Assembly (NCBI RefSeq): GCF_031180885.1
Contig: NZ_JAPSLK010000048.1
Span: forward strand, 1 to 61,027
Direction: 5' to 3'
DNA length: 61,027 nucleotides
Origin: Saccharothrix sp.
GTDB lineage: Bacteria > Actinomycetota > Actinomycetes > Mycobacteriales > Pseudonocardiaceae
The position numbers were made by a program, and so were the translations under genes. How positions within the stretch are numbered: the stretch's first letter is position 1; every line of letters begins with the position of its first letter. Below are positions 32,538 through 41,114 of this stretch, one piece after another. Under the pieces are notes generated by a model that was given only the letters and a program-made list of their open reading frames with translations, had not been told where the DNA came from and ran no database searches.

Positions 32538-33322
32538 CGGGTGTTCCCCAGCACCTCGGCCCGCCAGCAGGTGAGTTCCCACGAGCGGGGGCCGGTGTCC
32601 TCGCGGTAGCCGTGGCCGGTGCCGTGGGCGAACGTGACGAAGCGCCGGTCGGCCAGGTAGCACCAGACCTGCAGCGTCGCCCCGCCCATGGAGCGGCTGG
32701 AGCCGGTGCGGAAGTAGTAGAAGTCGTGCCACAGCTCGCCGCGGTCCTCCAGGAACGGTTCCTGGAGCAGTTGCTGGGCGCGGGCCGGGAGGTTGCCCAG
32801 GAAGCCGGTCATGCCGGTGTCGAGGCGCCTGGCCAGCGGGCCGGTCGGCGTGCCGGGGCCGCTGCCGGGGCCGACCCGCTCGGGTGCCCGGGCGGCGGGC
32901 CTGGCGGGCGCCGCGGCGGCGTTCACCGTGGCCCGGCGGAACGTCGACTCGTCCAGCTTGAGGGCCCGGATCTCGTGCGCGGGGTTGCCGGACGCGTTGA
33001 CCGTGGGTTCGACCGTGACGAACGCCTGCGTGCCCAGGACGACGGCGGCGTTGCGGCCGCTGTAGTCGGTCGCCCACCACTCGACGACCTGGCCGATGCG
33101 CGCGTTCACCCGCTCCTGGATCTTGGGGCCGAGCCGCTCCCAGACCTCTTCGCGGGTGCCGACGGACTCGGTGAAGTTCAGGTTCCCCGCCGCGTGCACC
33201 GTGCCGCCGGACTCGGCGGACCGGGCCGGCAGCCGCCGACCGGGCCGGTCCGGCGTCGCGGGGCGTTCGGGGCGCATGGGTAAGCGGTCGTCCACCACCG
33301 GGGTCCTCCAACGGTATTTCAT
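32534..33322 (-). CDS. Uncharacterised protein translated with the J-domain protein
   Basis: 262 aa, not recognised. An Arg/Pro-rich N-terminus precedes a conserved-looking core (VGTREEVWERLGPKIQERVN, VVEWWATDYSGRNAAVVLGT, EIRALKLDESTFRRATVN). After an Ala/Pro linker comes a second block with WHDFYYFRTGSSRSMGGATL, WCYLADRRFVTFAHGTGHGY and SWELTCWRAEVLGNTR. No signal peptide or membrane helix is evident. The 4-bp overlap with the J-domain gene suggests a shared function, perhaps as client or co-chaperone. Confidence 0.7.
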   Translation of the reverse strand: MKYRWRTPVVDDRLPMRPERPATPDRPGRRLPARSAESGGTVHAAGNLNFTESVGTREEVWERLGPKIQERVNARIGQVVEWWATDYSGRNAAVVLGTQAFVTVEPTVNASGNPAHEIRALKLDESTFRRATVNAAAAPARPAARAPERVGPGSGPGTPTGPLARRLDTGMTGFLGNLPARAQQLLQEPFLEDRGELWHDFYYFRTGSSRSMGGATLQVWCYLADRRFVTFAHGTGHGYREDTGPRSWELTCWRAEVLGNTR

Positions 33323-33465
33323 GATCAGCGGCTCATCGTAGTGCGATGGTCATGGGCCCACACCCGCCCTTGACGGACCACGCGCCGTGCAGCTTCCCAC
33401 AGGGTTTCCACATGGTCGGCCCGTCACGGTGAACGCGTTGTTCCGCAACCAGCAAGGGGGATGTG

Positions 33466-34071
33466 GTGAAGACGTTCTTCCGGAAACTGGCCCTGACCGC
33501 CACGGCGGTCGTCGGGGCGGGGGCCATGCTCGCGGCGCCGGCGTGGGCGGGTGAACCGGCGGCGCCCGCCGGGGAGCCCTCGATCGAGGAGACCATGCTC
33601 GAGGAGCACACCCTGACCGAGGCCGAGATCGCGGCGGCGCCCAAGTTCCAGGCCCCGTTCAAGTGCGGCCAGAAGTGGAAGGGCACGACCTACAACGGCC
33701 ACTGGCCGAACACGCACAGCCGCGACTTCTGGCGCGTCGGCGGCAAGACCGAGGGCCAGCCGGTGCTGGCCGCGGCCGCCGGCAAGGTGATCGAGGCCAA
33801 GTACGGCAGCCGGCAGGGCTGGGGCGTCTCCATGGACATGGGCGGCGGCTACAAGACCTACTACTTCCACCTGACGAGCAAGCCCAAGGTCAAGAACGGC
33901 CAGAAGGTCAAGCAGGGCCAGCTGCTGGGCTACGTCGGGGACACCGGCCAGGCCAAGGGCAACCCGCACCTGCACTACACCGTCACCAAGGGCGGCAAGG
34001 GCGTCAAGCCGTACTTCAACGGCAAGGCCCACAACCCCGGTGACGTGATCGTCAGCAAGAACGCCTGCTGA
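33466..34071 (+). CDS. Secreted M23 (LytM) metallopeptidase-fold protein
   Basis: About 201 aa. Signal peptide MKTFFRKLALTATAVVGAGA to AWA, a short acidic pro-region, then an M23 domain. Zinc ligands are visible as His84 and Asp87 (THSRDFWR) and His170 in NPHLHYT, with His168 as the catalytic partner, and the GQKVKQGQLLGYVGDTGQAK hairpin typical of LytM domains. Such proteins cut peptidoglycan cross-links or act as signalling peptidases. A Cys near 67 and one at the C-terminus may pair. GTG codons at 33463 and 33466 are both possible; GGGGG fits 33466 better. A strong terminator follows. Confidence 0.9.
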   Translation: MKTFFRKLALTATAVVGAGAMLAAPAWAGEPAAPAGEPSIEETMLEEHTLTEAEIAAAPKFQAPFKCGQKWKGTTYNGHWPNTHSRDFWRVGGKTEGQPVLAAAAGKVIEAKYGSRQGWGVSMDMGGGYKTYYFHLTSKPKVKNGQKVKQGQLLGYVGDTGQAKGNPHLHYTVTKGGKGVKPYFNGKAHNPGDVIVSKNAC

Positions 34072-34081
34072 CCGGGGGAGG

Positions 34082-34113
34082 AACCGGCGGGGGTCGCGCC
34101 CCCGCCGGTTTCT
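34082..34113 (+). terminator. Intrinsic terminator of the M23 gene
   Basis: Perfect 12-bp arms AACCGGCGGGGG and CCCCCGCCGGTT around TCGCG, followed by a short TTTCT. It begins 11 bp after the stop codon. Confidence 0.85.
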
Positions 34114-34153
34114 GCACATGCAAGTACATTCTTTGCCCGGCACGGTGGACGCC

Positions 34154-34534
34154 ATGGCACTGGACCAGTACTTCCTGCTTGGCCGCTCGGGCCTGCGCGT
34201 CAGCCGCCTCGCGCGGGGCACCATGAACTTCGGCACCGGCGGCTTCCACGCCGCGTACGGGCGCACCGAGGACGAGGCCCGGCCGATCTTGCGGCGCTAC
34301 CTCGACGCCGGCGGCAACTTCGTCGACACCGCGGACTTCTACACCGCGGGCGAGAGCGAGACCGTGCTCGGCGAGCTGATCGCCGAGGCCGGTGTGCGCG
34401 ACCGGGTGGTGCTCACCACCAAGTTCACCAACAGCGTCGACCCCGGCGACCCGAACGCCGGCGGCAACGGCCGCAAGCACATGGTCCGGGCCTTGGAGGC
34501 GTCCCTGCGCCGCCTGGTGCGCAACTGGTCGTAG
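34154..34534 (+). pseudogene. Aldo/keto reductase, N-terminal third only
   Basis: Encodes the AKR start: YFLLGRSGLRVSRLARGTMN, then YLDAGGNFVDTADFYTAGES with the catalytic Asp and Tyr positions, VVLTTKFTNSVDPGDPNAGG and MVRALEASLRRL. At the point where LRRLGTDYVDLY would be expected it switches to VRNWS and stops, about 126 residues into a family of about 330. The junction merges with a TetR gene tail on the other strand. A truncated product could not form the barrel. Confidence 0.8.
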
Positions 34535-34749
34535 GTGCGCAGGTGGTCGAGGCAGAGGTCCAGGGCGGCCTCCAGGTGGCCCGCGGAACCCGTGGACAGC
34601 AGGATGGTCACCCCGCCCTGGATCGCCGCGATCAGCGCGCCGGACGCCCGGTGCGGGTCGATGCCGCGGCTGACCTCGCCGGACTCCTGCATCCGCTCGA
34701 TCCCGACCCGGACGTGGTGCTGCCACTGGCCCAGCAGTTCCCGGGTGTT
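34533..34749 (-). pseudogene. TetR-family regulator, C-terminal ligand domain tail only
   Basis: Minus-strand frame encodes TRELLGQWQHHVRVGIERMQ and ASGALIAAIQGGVTILLSTG, then the LEAALDLCLDHLRTY end, the last two or three helices of a TetR/AcrR effector domain. The HTH and dimer core are missing, and both ends abut other truncated genes. The lost regulator may have controlled the aldo/keto reductase or the palindrome-bearing epimerase gene nearby (inference). Confidence 0.7.
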
Positions 34750-34783
34750 GCTGGTCCTCGATCACCCGGTCGGCCTTGATCGC

Positions 34784-35314
34784 ATGGACAGGCGCGCGGA
34801 GTTGGGGGAGTTCCTGCGGTCCCGGAGGGCGCGGCTGCGGCCGGAGGAACTGGGGCTGGTCGACCACGGCGGTCGGCGGCGCGTGCCCGGCCCGCGCCGG
34901 GAGGAACCGGCCAGGTTGGCCGGGGTGAGCGTGGACCACTACGTCCGGCTGGAACAGGGCCGCACGCTGCACTTCTCCGCGACCGTGCTGGACGCGGTGG
35001 CCCGCGCCCTGCGCCTGGACCAGGCCCGCCACCCCGGCGACCCGCGCACCGCGGCGCTGGTGGCGGAGTTGTCGGCGGAGAGCCCGGAGTTCCGCGAGGT
35101 GTGGGCCGAGCACGGGCTCAAGGACAAGACCCACGGGCGCTACCGGTACCTGCACCCGGTGGTCGGCGAACTGGACCTGGGCCTCGAGAGCCTGCGCCTG
35201 CCCGACGAGCCCGACCAGGCCCTGATCGCGCACACCGTGGAGGACGGGTCTCCGTCCGAGACGAACCTGCGGCTGCCGGCCGCGTGGGCCCGGGAGGCGC
35301 TGCCGGTGACCTAG
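34784..35314 (+). pseudogene. XRE-family regulator with MmyB-like domain, in-frame internal deletion
   Basis: Begins MDRRAELGEFLRSRRARLRP with the HTH (LAGVSVDHYVRLEQGRTLHF, VLDAVARALRLD). It then jumps without a frameshift to the end of the MmyB-like ligand domain: ARHPGDPRTAALVAELSAES, the KTHGRYRYLHPVVGELDLGL segment, and SPSETNLRLPAAW. Full members are about 280 aa; this is 176 aa, so roughly 100 residues of linker and ligand-binding pocket are lost. The HTH is whole, so a short DNA-binding protein might still be made. Confidence 0.72.
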
Positions 35315-35324
35315 GGTCGGCCGC

Positions 35325-36115
35325 ATGGACATGGTCGTCCCCCGGTACGGGGTGGGCACGCTGGCCGAGGTCGTTCCGTCGTTGCTGGCGGGGCTCGGTG
35401 TTCCGGGGATGACGGACGCGCTGGGGTTGGCGGGTCCGTCACGGGTGTGCTTGTTGCTGGTCGACGGGCTGGGCTGGGAGTTGCTGCGCGACCACGCCGA
35501 CGATGCGCCGTTCCTGGCGTCGCTCGGTGACCGGAACCCCATCGAGGCCGGGTTCCCCGCGACGACCGCGACCAGCATCGCGTCCCTGGCGACGGCGATG
35601 GCCGGCGGGGACCACGGGGTCGTCGGGTACACGTTCGCGGTTCCGGGGCCGGACGGCGAGGAGTTGCTGAACGCCCTGCGCCGGCAGCGGCACGGGTCGG
35701 TCGACCCGGTGGACCTGCGGCCGGTGCTGGTGCCCGAGGAGGTGCAGCCGAGTCCGACGGCGCTGGAGCGGGCGGCGGCGGCCGGGGTGGACGTGCGGTT
35801 CGTGGTGCCGAGGGAGCAGGCGGGGAGCGGGTTGTCCCGCGCGGTGCTGCGCGGTGGGGCGTTCCAGCCGGTGCTCGGGTTGGGGGACCTGGTCAGCCAG
35901 GCGGTGCGGGCGTTGGCCGAGCGAGACCGGGCGTTCTGCTACGCCTACCACGCCGATCTGGACACGTTGGGGCACGTGTACGGGCCGGGCAGCGATCCGT
36001 GGCGGCGGTGGTGCGGACGGCGGTCGAGCCGTGGTTGAGCGGGTTGCCCGGGCACCACGGGTCGCTGACCCGGGCCGAACAACTCGTGCCGCTGCTGGTG
36101 TACCCTCGCTTTTGA
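35325..36115 (+). pseudogene. Alkaline phosphatase-superfamily nucleotide pyrophosphatase/phosphodiesterase, deleted and frameshifted
   Basis: The first 225 codons read as the nucleotide pyrophosphatase/phosphodiesterase family: VCLLLVDGLGWELLRDHADD with the metal Asp, AGFPATTATSIASLATAM with the nucleophile Thr, DGEELLNALRRQRHG, and YAYHADLDTLGHVYGPGS with metal-binding Asp/His. The frame then fails at 36036. The family's very end, GHHGSLTRAEQLVPLLV, appears in another frame and stops at 36113-36115. About 120 residues between, including the last metal ligands, are gone. The final stop lies inside the palindrome of the next gene. Confidence 0.75.
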
Positions 36116-36129
36116 ACACGTTCAAAAGC
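36108..36129. promoter_or_regulatory. Perfect 22-bp palindromic operator before the epimerase-like gene
   Basis: GCTTTTGAAC and GTTCAAAAGC are exact mirror arms around AC. It ends 10 nt before the GTG of the TIGR01777 gene. Length and symmetry suit a TetR-family operator, and a TetR relic lies 1.4 kb upstream. The same half-site GTTCAAAAG occurs at 12354-12362. Confidence 0.65.
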
Positions 36130-36139
36130 TGGAGGAACC

Positions 36140-37063
36140 GTGAAGATCGTCATTCCGGGCGGTTCGGGGCACGTCGGGCGGTTCCTCGGGCGGGCGCTGG
36201 TCGAGGCCGGGCACGAGGTGGTGGTGCTCGGGCGGAGCAGTGGCGTGCGGTGGGACGGGCGGACGCTGGGGGCGTGGGCGGCGGAGGTGGACGGCGCGGA
36301 TGCCGTGATCAACCTCGCCGGGCGGAGCGTGAGCTGTCGGTACACGCCGGAGAACCTGCGGGAGATGATGGCGTCCCGGGTCGACTCGGCGAGGGTCGTG
36401 GGCGAGGCCATCGCCGCTGCTGCCCGGCCGCCGAAGGTGTGGCTCCAGATGAGCACCGCGACCATCTACGCGCACCGGTTCGACGCGCCGAACGACGAGG
36501 CGACGGGCCTGATCGGCGGTGACGAGCCGGGAGTGCCCGATTACTGGGGCTACAGCGTGCAGATCGCGCGCAACTGGGAGGCCGAGCAGGAGCGGGCGGA
36601 GACGCCGGCGACGCGGAAGGTCGCTTTGCGGACGGCGATCGTGATGAGCACGGAACCGGGTGGTGCGTTCACCGTGTTGCGCGGGATGGCGCGGCTGGGG
36701 CTGGGTGGTCCGGTGGCTGGTGGGGCGCAGTACGTGTCGTGGATGCACGAGGAGGACTTCGTGCGGGCGGTGGAGTTCCTGCTGGAGAGCGACCTGGCGG
36801 GGGCGGTGAACCTGGCCGCGCCGGAGCCGTTGCCGCAGCGGGAGTTCATGCGGGAGTTGCGTGCGGCTTGCGGGGTGCCGTTCGGGCTGCCGGCGACCCG
36901 GTGGATGGCCGAGGTGGGGGCGTGGGCGATCCGGTCGGACACGGAGCTGCTGTTGAAGAGTCGTCGGGTCGTGCCCGGTCGGCTGCTGGAGGCGGGCTTC
37001 GAGTTCCGGTTCCGGACGTGGGCGGAGGCGGCGCGGGATCTCGTCAAGCGAGCAGGCCGTTGA
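36140..37063 (+). CDS. TIGR01777-family NAD(P)-dependent epimerase-like protein
   Basis: 307 aa extended short-chain dehydrogenase of the TIGR01777/SDR39U1 group: Rossmann GGSGHVGRFLGRALVEAGHE, the family hallmark DADAVINLAG-type GADAVINLAGRSVSCRYTPE, YWGYSVQIARNWE, and the end block PLPQREFMRELRAACGVPFG. The substrate is unknown for the family. A GTG start at 36140 with GGAGGAACC before it. The palindrome just upstream suggests single-gene repression. Its last 20 bp overlap a relic on the opposite strand. The reading frame is whole, unlike those of most of its neighbours. Confidence 0.88.
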   Translation: MKIVIPGGSGHVGRFLGRALVEAGHEVVVLGRSSGVRWDGRTLGAWAAEVDGADAVINLAGRSVSCRYTPENLREMMASRVDSARVVGEAIAAAARPPKVWLQMSTATIYAHRFDAPNDEATGLIGGDEPGVPDYWGYSVQIARNWEAEQERAETPATRKVALRTAIVMSTEPGGAFTVLRGMARLGLGGPVAGGAQYVSWMHEEDFVRAVEFLLESDLAGAVNLAAPEPLPQREFMRELRAACGVPFGLPATRWMAEVGAWAIRSDTELLLKSRRVVPGRLLEAGFEFRFRTWAEAARDLVKRAGR

Positions 37064-37424
37064 CGAAGGCGCGGAGGCCTTCGGTGTAGGTGTCCCGGGA
37101 CGCCCGTAGCGGCCAACGGTCGCCGATCGCGGCCATGTGGGGGAGTTTCCGGGCGTCGAAGGTGAAGTCGATGTCCTGGTCCGGTGGGCGTACGCCGTGC
37201 GCGTGGCGGCGTGCCCGCGCCGGGGAGAACGGCGGGGCGGATCTCCAGGCAGACAAGAAAAAGCAGTGTCCGAGACGACATACACCGCGATCGCCACGTC
37301 CACCGCCGAAGGCCGCAACGGCGGGCGCGCCGTGTCCGACGACGCCCCGCTCGCCGATCCCGTCGAGCAGTTCGGCGAGCCGCTTGCGTTCACCCTCCCG
37401 ACCGACCGACGCCACGCGGTCCAT
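37044..37424 (-). pseudogene. Composite relic: LuxR-type ATPase N-terminus joined to unknown C-terminus
   Basis: The frame opens MDRVASVGREGERKRLAELL DGIGERG in the manner of large LuxR (LAL) regulators, where GRExE precedes the ATPase. It breaks before the Walker A motif would appear. The middle (FGGGRGDRGVCRLGHCFFLS) looks like out-of-frame debris. The end, DIDFTFDARKLPHMAAIGDR and TYTEGLRAFVNGLLA, looks like real protein from an unidentified gene. Probably two or more deletion remnants in one accidental frame. Confidence 0.45.
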
Positions 37425-37467
37425 CCTCTCAGGACGGCCGCGCGGCGTCGGGTGAACGCGGTGCAGG

Positions 37468-39684
37468 TCACCGTGGCACGCGCGACCAGTCGGTGTCCGA
37501 AGCGAGGTGGAAACCGGGGTAGGAGGGTTGGTTGTAGCCGGTCTGCTGGCGGGCCACCTCGGCCCGGTACTGGCGGTCGTGCATCAACGTGTACAGCTTG
37601 TGGTGGGTGACCTCCGTGCTCGTGTAGAACCGCAGCGCGGAGCTGTCCGCCGTGCGCACGACCAGTTCTTCCCGCCAGTCGCCGAACACGTCCGCGATCA
37701 GTGACGCGTTGCCCTTGGTCCCGTTGTTCGCCCGGGTGCCCTCGGCGGTCAGGAGCCGACCCCGGCGCCAGTCGTCGATGGTCGGCGTCGCGTTCTGGGC
37801 GCCGTTGAGCACCTGGGTCGTCAGGTCCGCCGACCAGCGGATGCTCTGGTTGGTCCCCGGGATCTCCGTGGAGAGCTTCACCCCGGCCGCCGACCACAGA
37901 CCCACCGCGCCCGCACCGCCCGGGACCGACGCCCACGTCTCCAGGCCCGGCACGTCCGGCCGGACATCGCCCACCATGCCCCGACCGGTGTCCACGCCCG
38001 TGTAAGCCCCGTAGCGCACGTCACCGGTCGCGGCGTCGCGCAGCGCGTAGCCGTAGGGCGCGAACCGGGCACCCTCGTGGACCATGTAGATCTCCAGCCC
38101 CGGACGTGCCGGGTCGATGTCGGTCACGTGGAGCGCGTCGCCGTGGCCCAGGCGTTCGCGCACGCCGGGGTTCCCGCTGCCGGGTGGCAAGATGGCGGAC
38201 GAGCTGTAGCGGAGACTGCCGTCGTCGTCGATGGTGGCCGAGCCGTAGACGATCTCCTGCTTGCCGTCACCGTCCACATCGGACGCGCTGAGCGAGTGCG
38301 CGCCCTGGGTCGCCAGCGACCCGTAGACCGGGTCGGTGCCGTCGCGGTTGTGGACGTTGTCGTTGAACGGGTTGCTCATCGGCACCCACCCGCTGTCCAC
38401 GAACCACTCCTCGCGCAGCCGGCGACCGTCCCACCGGTAGGCCACCAGGGTGGAACGCGTGTAGTAGCCCCGGGCGAACACGGCGGCCGGGTTGCGGCCG
38501 TCCAGGTAGGCGACGCCGGCGAGGAAGCGGTCGACGCGGTTGCCGGGCTCGATCCGGGGCAGCGCGTAGTCACCCCACATCAGCCCGTCGTCGTGCCGAC
38601 CAGGCTTGTAGCGCACCGTTTCCAGCTCACGGCCGGTGAGTCCGTCGAACACGGTCAGGTACTCCGGGCCGTCCAGGACGAACCCGGCGAACGCGCGGAG
38701 GTTGTTGCGGGCGCTGCGACTCGGCGCGTACACGTCGAGGAAGTGGTCCGCCAGCGCCTCGGCGTCCGATGTGGACAGAGGGTAGGCGTACCTTGGCGGG
38801 ATGCCGAAGGTCTGCTCCAAGGTCGCGGGCCACCGGCCGGACACCACTTCGGGATGCTCGTGCCAGCCGAGGAACATCTCCACGACGTGCCGGCGGTAGT
38901 CCGCCGCGCTCATCCGGTAGTCGTCCTGGTGGGAGTAACCGGCTTCGACGTCCTCGCGCGGCATCGTGACGTACCGCTCGGAGCCGTCCGGTGCCACGAC
39001 CTTGCTGCCGGGTGCGGTCTTGAGCATCAGTTCGGCCCGGCCGTCGCGGTCGAAGTCGTAGACCAGGAACTGGGTGTAGTGCGCGCCGGCGCGGATGTTC
39101 ACGCCCAAGTCGATGCGGTGCAACAACGTTCCGTCGAACCGGTAGGTGTCGAGGTGGACCGGGCCGGTGTAGCCGACCTGGCTGACGTCCTTGGAGTTGG
39201 ACGGGTCCCACTTCACCACGTACTCGTAGCGCCCGTCGCCGTCCATGTCGCCGACGCTCACGTCGTTGGCGGAGTACGTGTAGGCCTCACCGGTCGGGGT
39301 CACGCCGTCCGGTGGCTTGCGCAGCGGCAGGTCATGAAAAGTGTTGTCCCACGGCGACACCCACCGGCTCGGCGCGCCCCGGCCCAGCGGCACGACCCGG
39401 TACCGGTCGCCGGGATCGGGATCGAGGTGGTTGGTGCTGCCGGTGACGGTCGCGATCCGCGTCCCGTCGCGGAAAACGGCGAACGCGGGGCCGGTCAAGC
39501 CGGTGGAGGTGTGCCCGGTGACCTCCTCGCGGAGCAGCCGCCAACTGAGGAAGACGCCGCCGGCCGTGCGTACCGCGACCAGGCCCCGGTCGAGCCGTTC
39601 GAGGTCCCGGGGGTGGGCGGTCGCCGGCGGGGTGCCGGCCAGGAGCAGTGCGATCACGAGGGTGAACACGCGGGTGGAGGACAT
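37468..39684 (-). CDS. Secreted rhamnogalacturonan lyase, polysaccharide lyase family 11
   Basis: 738 aa. Signal peptide 1-23, then a complete PL11 beta-propeller: ERLDRGLVAVRTAGGVFLSW, YSANDVSVGDMDGDGRYEYV, HRIDLGVNIRAGAHYTQFLV, DRDGRAELMLKTAPGSKV, LSASDVDGDGKQEIVYGSAT, and NKGNASLIADVFGDWREELV-type end blocks. The DxDxDG loops bind calcium. Rhamnogalacturonan endolyases cleave the rhamnose-galacturonate backbone of pectin by beta-elimination. The gene diverges from the ABC-transporter operon; an operator (39697-39708) lies 12 nt before its ATG. No binding module is attached, in contrast to the second PL11 gene at 51653. Confidence 0.93.
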   Translation of the reverse strand: MSSTRVFTLVIALLLAGTPPATAHPRDLERLDRGLVAVRTAGGVFLSWRLLREEVTGHTSTGLTGPAFAVFRDGTRIATVTGSTNHLDPDPGDRYRVVPLGRGAPSRWVSPWDNTFHDLPLRKPPDGVTPTGEAYTYSANDVSVGDMDGDGRYEYVVKWDPSNSKDVSQVGYTGPVHLDTYRFDGTLLHRIDLGVNIRAGAHYTQFLVYDFDRDGRAELMLKTAPGSKVVAPDGSERYVTMPREDVEAGYSHQDDYRMSAADYRRHVVEMFLGWHEHPEVVSGRWPATLEQTFGIPPRYAYPLSTSDAEALADHFLDVYAPSRSARNNLRAFAGFVLDGPEYLTVFDGLTGRELETVRYKPGRHDDGLMWGDYALPRIEPGNRVDRFLAGVAYLDGRNPAAVFARGYYTRSTLVAYRWDGRRLREEWFVDSGWVPMSNPFNDNVHNRDGTDPVYGSLATQGAHSLSASDVDGDGKQEIVYGSATIDDDGSLRYSSSAILPPGSGNPGVRERLGHGDALHVTDIDPARPGLEIYMVHEGARFAPYGYALRDAATGDVRYGAYTGVDTGRGMVGDVRPDVPGLETWASVPGGAGAVGLWSAAGVKLSTEIPGTNQSIRWSADLTTQVLNGAQNATPTIDDWRRGRLLTAEGTRANNGTKGNASLIADVFGDWREELVVRTADSSALRFYTSTEVTHHKLYTLMHDRQYRAEVARQQTGYNQPSYPGFHLASDTDWSRVPR

Positions 39685-39696
39685 GGCCGAAGAGAA

Positions 39697-39708
39697 TGAA
39701 CCGTTTCA
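39697..39708. promoter_or_regulatory. LacI-type operator TGAACCGTTTCA (PL11 side)
   Basis: Near-perfect dyad with central CG. It belongs to a set of four with the pattern TGAAnCGnTTnA found only at promoters of the rhamnose island. It lies immediately upstream of the first PL11 gene. The LacI-family protein encoded at 50257 is the likely binder. Confidence 0.7.
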
Positions 39709-39793
39709 AAGCGCAAGGCAAGACCAAGACCCATGCAAGTCAGCCAAACGGAACACGCACCTTGACGGCGTGACCTGGCCCACATACGGTGCT

Positions 39794-39805
39794 TGAACCG
39801 ATTCA
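39794..39805. promoter_or_regulatory. LacI-type operator TGAACCGATTCA (transporter side)
   Basis: Same pattern as 39697-39708, extended to TTGAACCGATTCAA. It is 16 nt before the ATG of the solute-binding protein, close enough to block transcription or early elongation. Confidence 0.72.
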
Positions 39806-39821
39806 AAACGGAGGTGAGGTC

Positions 39822-41111
39822 ATGGGGCGAGTGGCTCGCCGCGCGACGAGCGGTGTGCTGGTCGCGGTGTCCATGGGCGTCGCGGCGCTGGCCGGGTGTG
39901 GCGGCGACTCGGCCGACGGGCCGGTGACCCTGCGCTTCGTGTGGTGGGGCAACGAGGAACGCGCCAAGGTCACCCGGGCGGCGGTGGACGAGTTCCAGCG
40001 GCGCAACCCCGACGTGAAGGTGGAGACCGAGTACAGCGGCTACGACCCGTACTTCCAGAAGCTGTCCACCCAGGTCGCCGGCGGCGCGAGCCCCGACCTG
40101 CTCCAGCTCGACCGGCCCACGCTCGGCGAGTACGCCCGCCGCAACGTGCTGGCCGACCTCGACCAGTACGCGGGCAAGTCGTTGCGGCTGGACCGGATCA
40201 GCCCGAACCTGCTGGCGGGCGGCAAGGTCGACGGCAAGCAGTACGCCGTCGCGGCCGGCCAGACCACTCAGGCGCTGGTGCTGGACCCGGCGCTGTTCCA
40301 GGCCGCGGGCGTGAACGCGCCGACCGAGCCCGGCCAGAGCTGGACGTGGACCGAGTTCGCCGACGCCATGAACAAGATCGGCGCCGCGGGCGCGGTCGCG
40401 GGCACCACCGACTTCGGCTGGGCCATCGACTGGTTCGAGGTGTGGCTGCGCCAGCACGGCAAGCAGCTCTACACCGCCGACGGCAAGCTCGGCTTCGACG
40501 CCGCCGACCTCGAACGCTACTGGACCATGGTCGGCAAGCTGCGGCCCACCAAGGGCGTCACCGCGCCCGAGGTCACCACCAAGCAGGACGGCGGCCTGCA
40601 GAACTCGGGCCTGATCACCAAGCAGGCCGCCTCCGACGTCGGCTACGACTCCGCGCTCACCGGCTACTTCGCCACCTACGGCCAGAGCCTGAAGACCGCG
40701 CCCCTGCCCAGCGACAACGCCGCCGAGCCCGGCATGGCCGCCCTGCCGCCGGTGTCCTTCGCGGTCGGGCAGCGCTCCAAGCACAAGGACGCCGCGGTGA
40801 AGTTGCTGGACTTCCTGCTCAACGACCCCGAGGCGGGCAAGATCCTGGGCGCGGCCCGGGGCGTGCCGCCGAACGAGGACATCCGCGCCCAGGTCTGCGG
40901 CGCCGCGACCGGCGGCAACAAGCTGGTGTGCGACCACCAGGCCGCGCAGAAGGACAAGATGGGACCCGCGTTCGGCGCGTGGCCCACCGGTTCGTCGGCG
41001 ATCAAGCGGGACTTCCAGCGCACCTACGACGACGTGATCTTCGACCGGGTCTCCGTGGGTGACGCGGCGCGGCGCGTGGTCCAGGACGCCCAGCAGTCCC
41101 TGGGGTCCTGA
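39822..41111 (+). CDS. Lipoprotein solute-binding protein of a rhamnose/rhamnogalacturonide ABC importer
   Basis: 429 aa family-1 extracellular sugar-binding protein. A lipoprotein signal ends in the lipobox LAGC. The mature start TLRFVWWGNEERAKVTRAAV, then RNPDVKVETEYSGYDPYFQK, YAVAAGQTTQALVLDPALF and GKILGAARGVPPNEDIRA are typical of oligosaccharide binders. GAGGTGAGG precedes the ATG. First gene of the import and catabolic operon, directly behind an operator. Ligand specificity for rhamnose-containing oligosaccharide is inferred from context. Confidence 0.92.
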   Translation: MGRVARRATSGVLVAVSMGVAALAGCGGDSADGPVTLRFVWWGNEERAKVTRAAVDEFQRRNPDVKVETEYSGYDPYFQKLSTQVAGGASPDLLQLDRPTLGEYARRNVLADLDQYAGKSLRLDRISPNLLAGGKVDGKQYAVAAGQTTQALVLDPALFQAAGVNAPTEPGQSWTWTEFADAMNKIGAAGAVAGTTDFGWAIDWFEVWLRQHGKQLYTADGKLGFDAADLERYWTMVGKLRPTKGVTAPEVTTKQDGGLQNSGLITKQAASDVGYDSALTGYFATYGQSLKTAPLPSDNAAEPGMAALPPVSFAVGQRSKHKDAAVKLLDFLLNDPEAGKILGAARGVPPNEDIRAQVCGAATGGNKLVCDHQAAQKDKMGPAFGAWPTGSSAIKRDFQRTYDDVIFDRVSVGDAARRVVQDAQQSLGS

Positions 41112-41114
41112 CGC

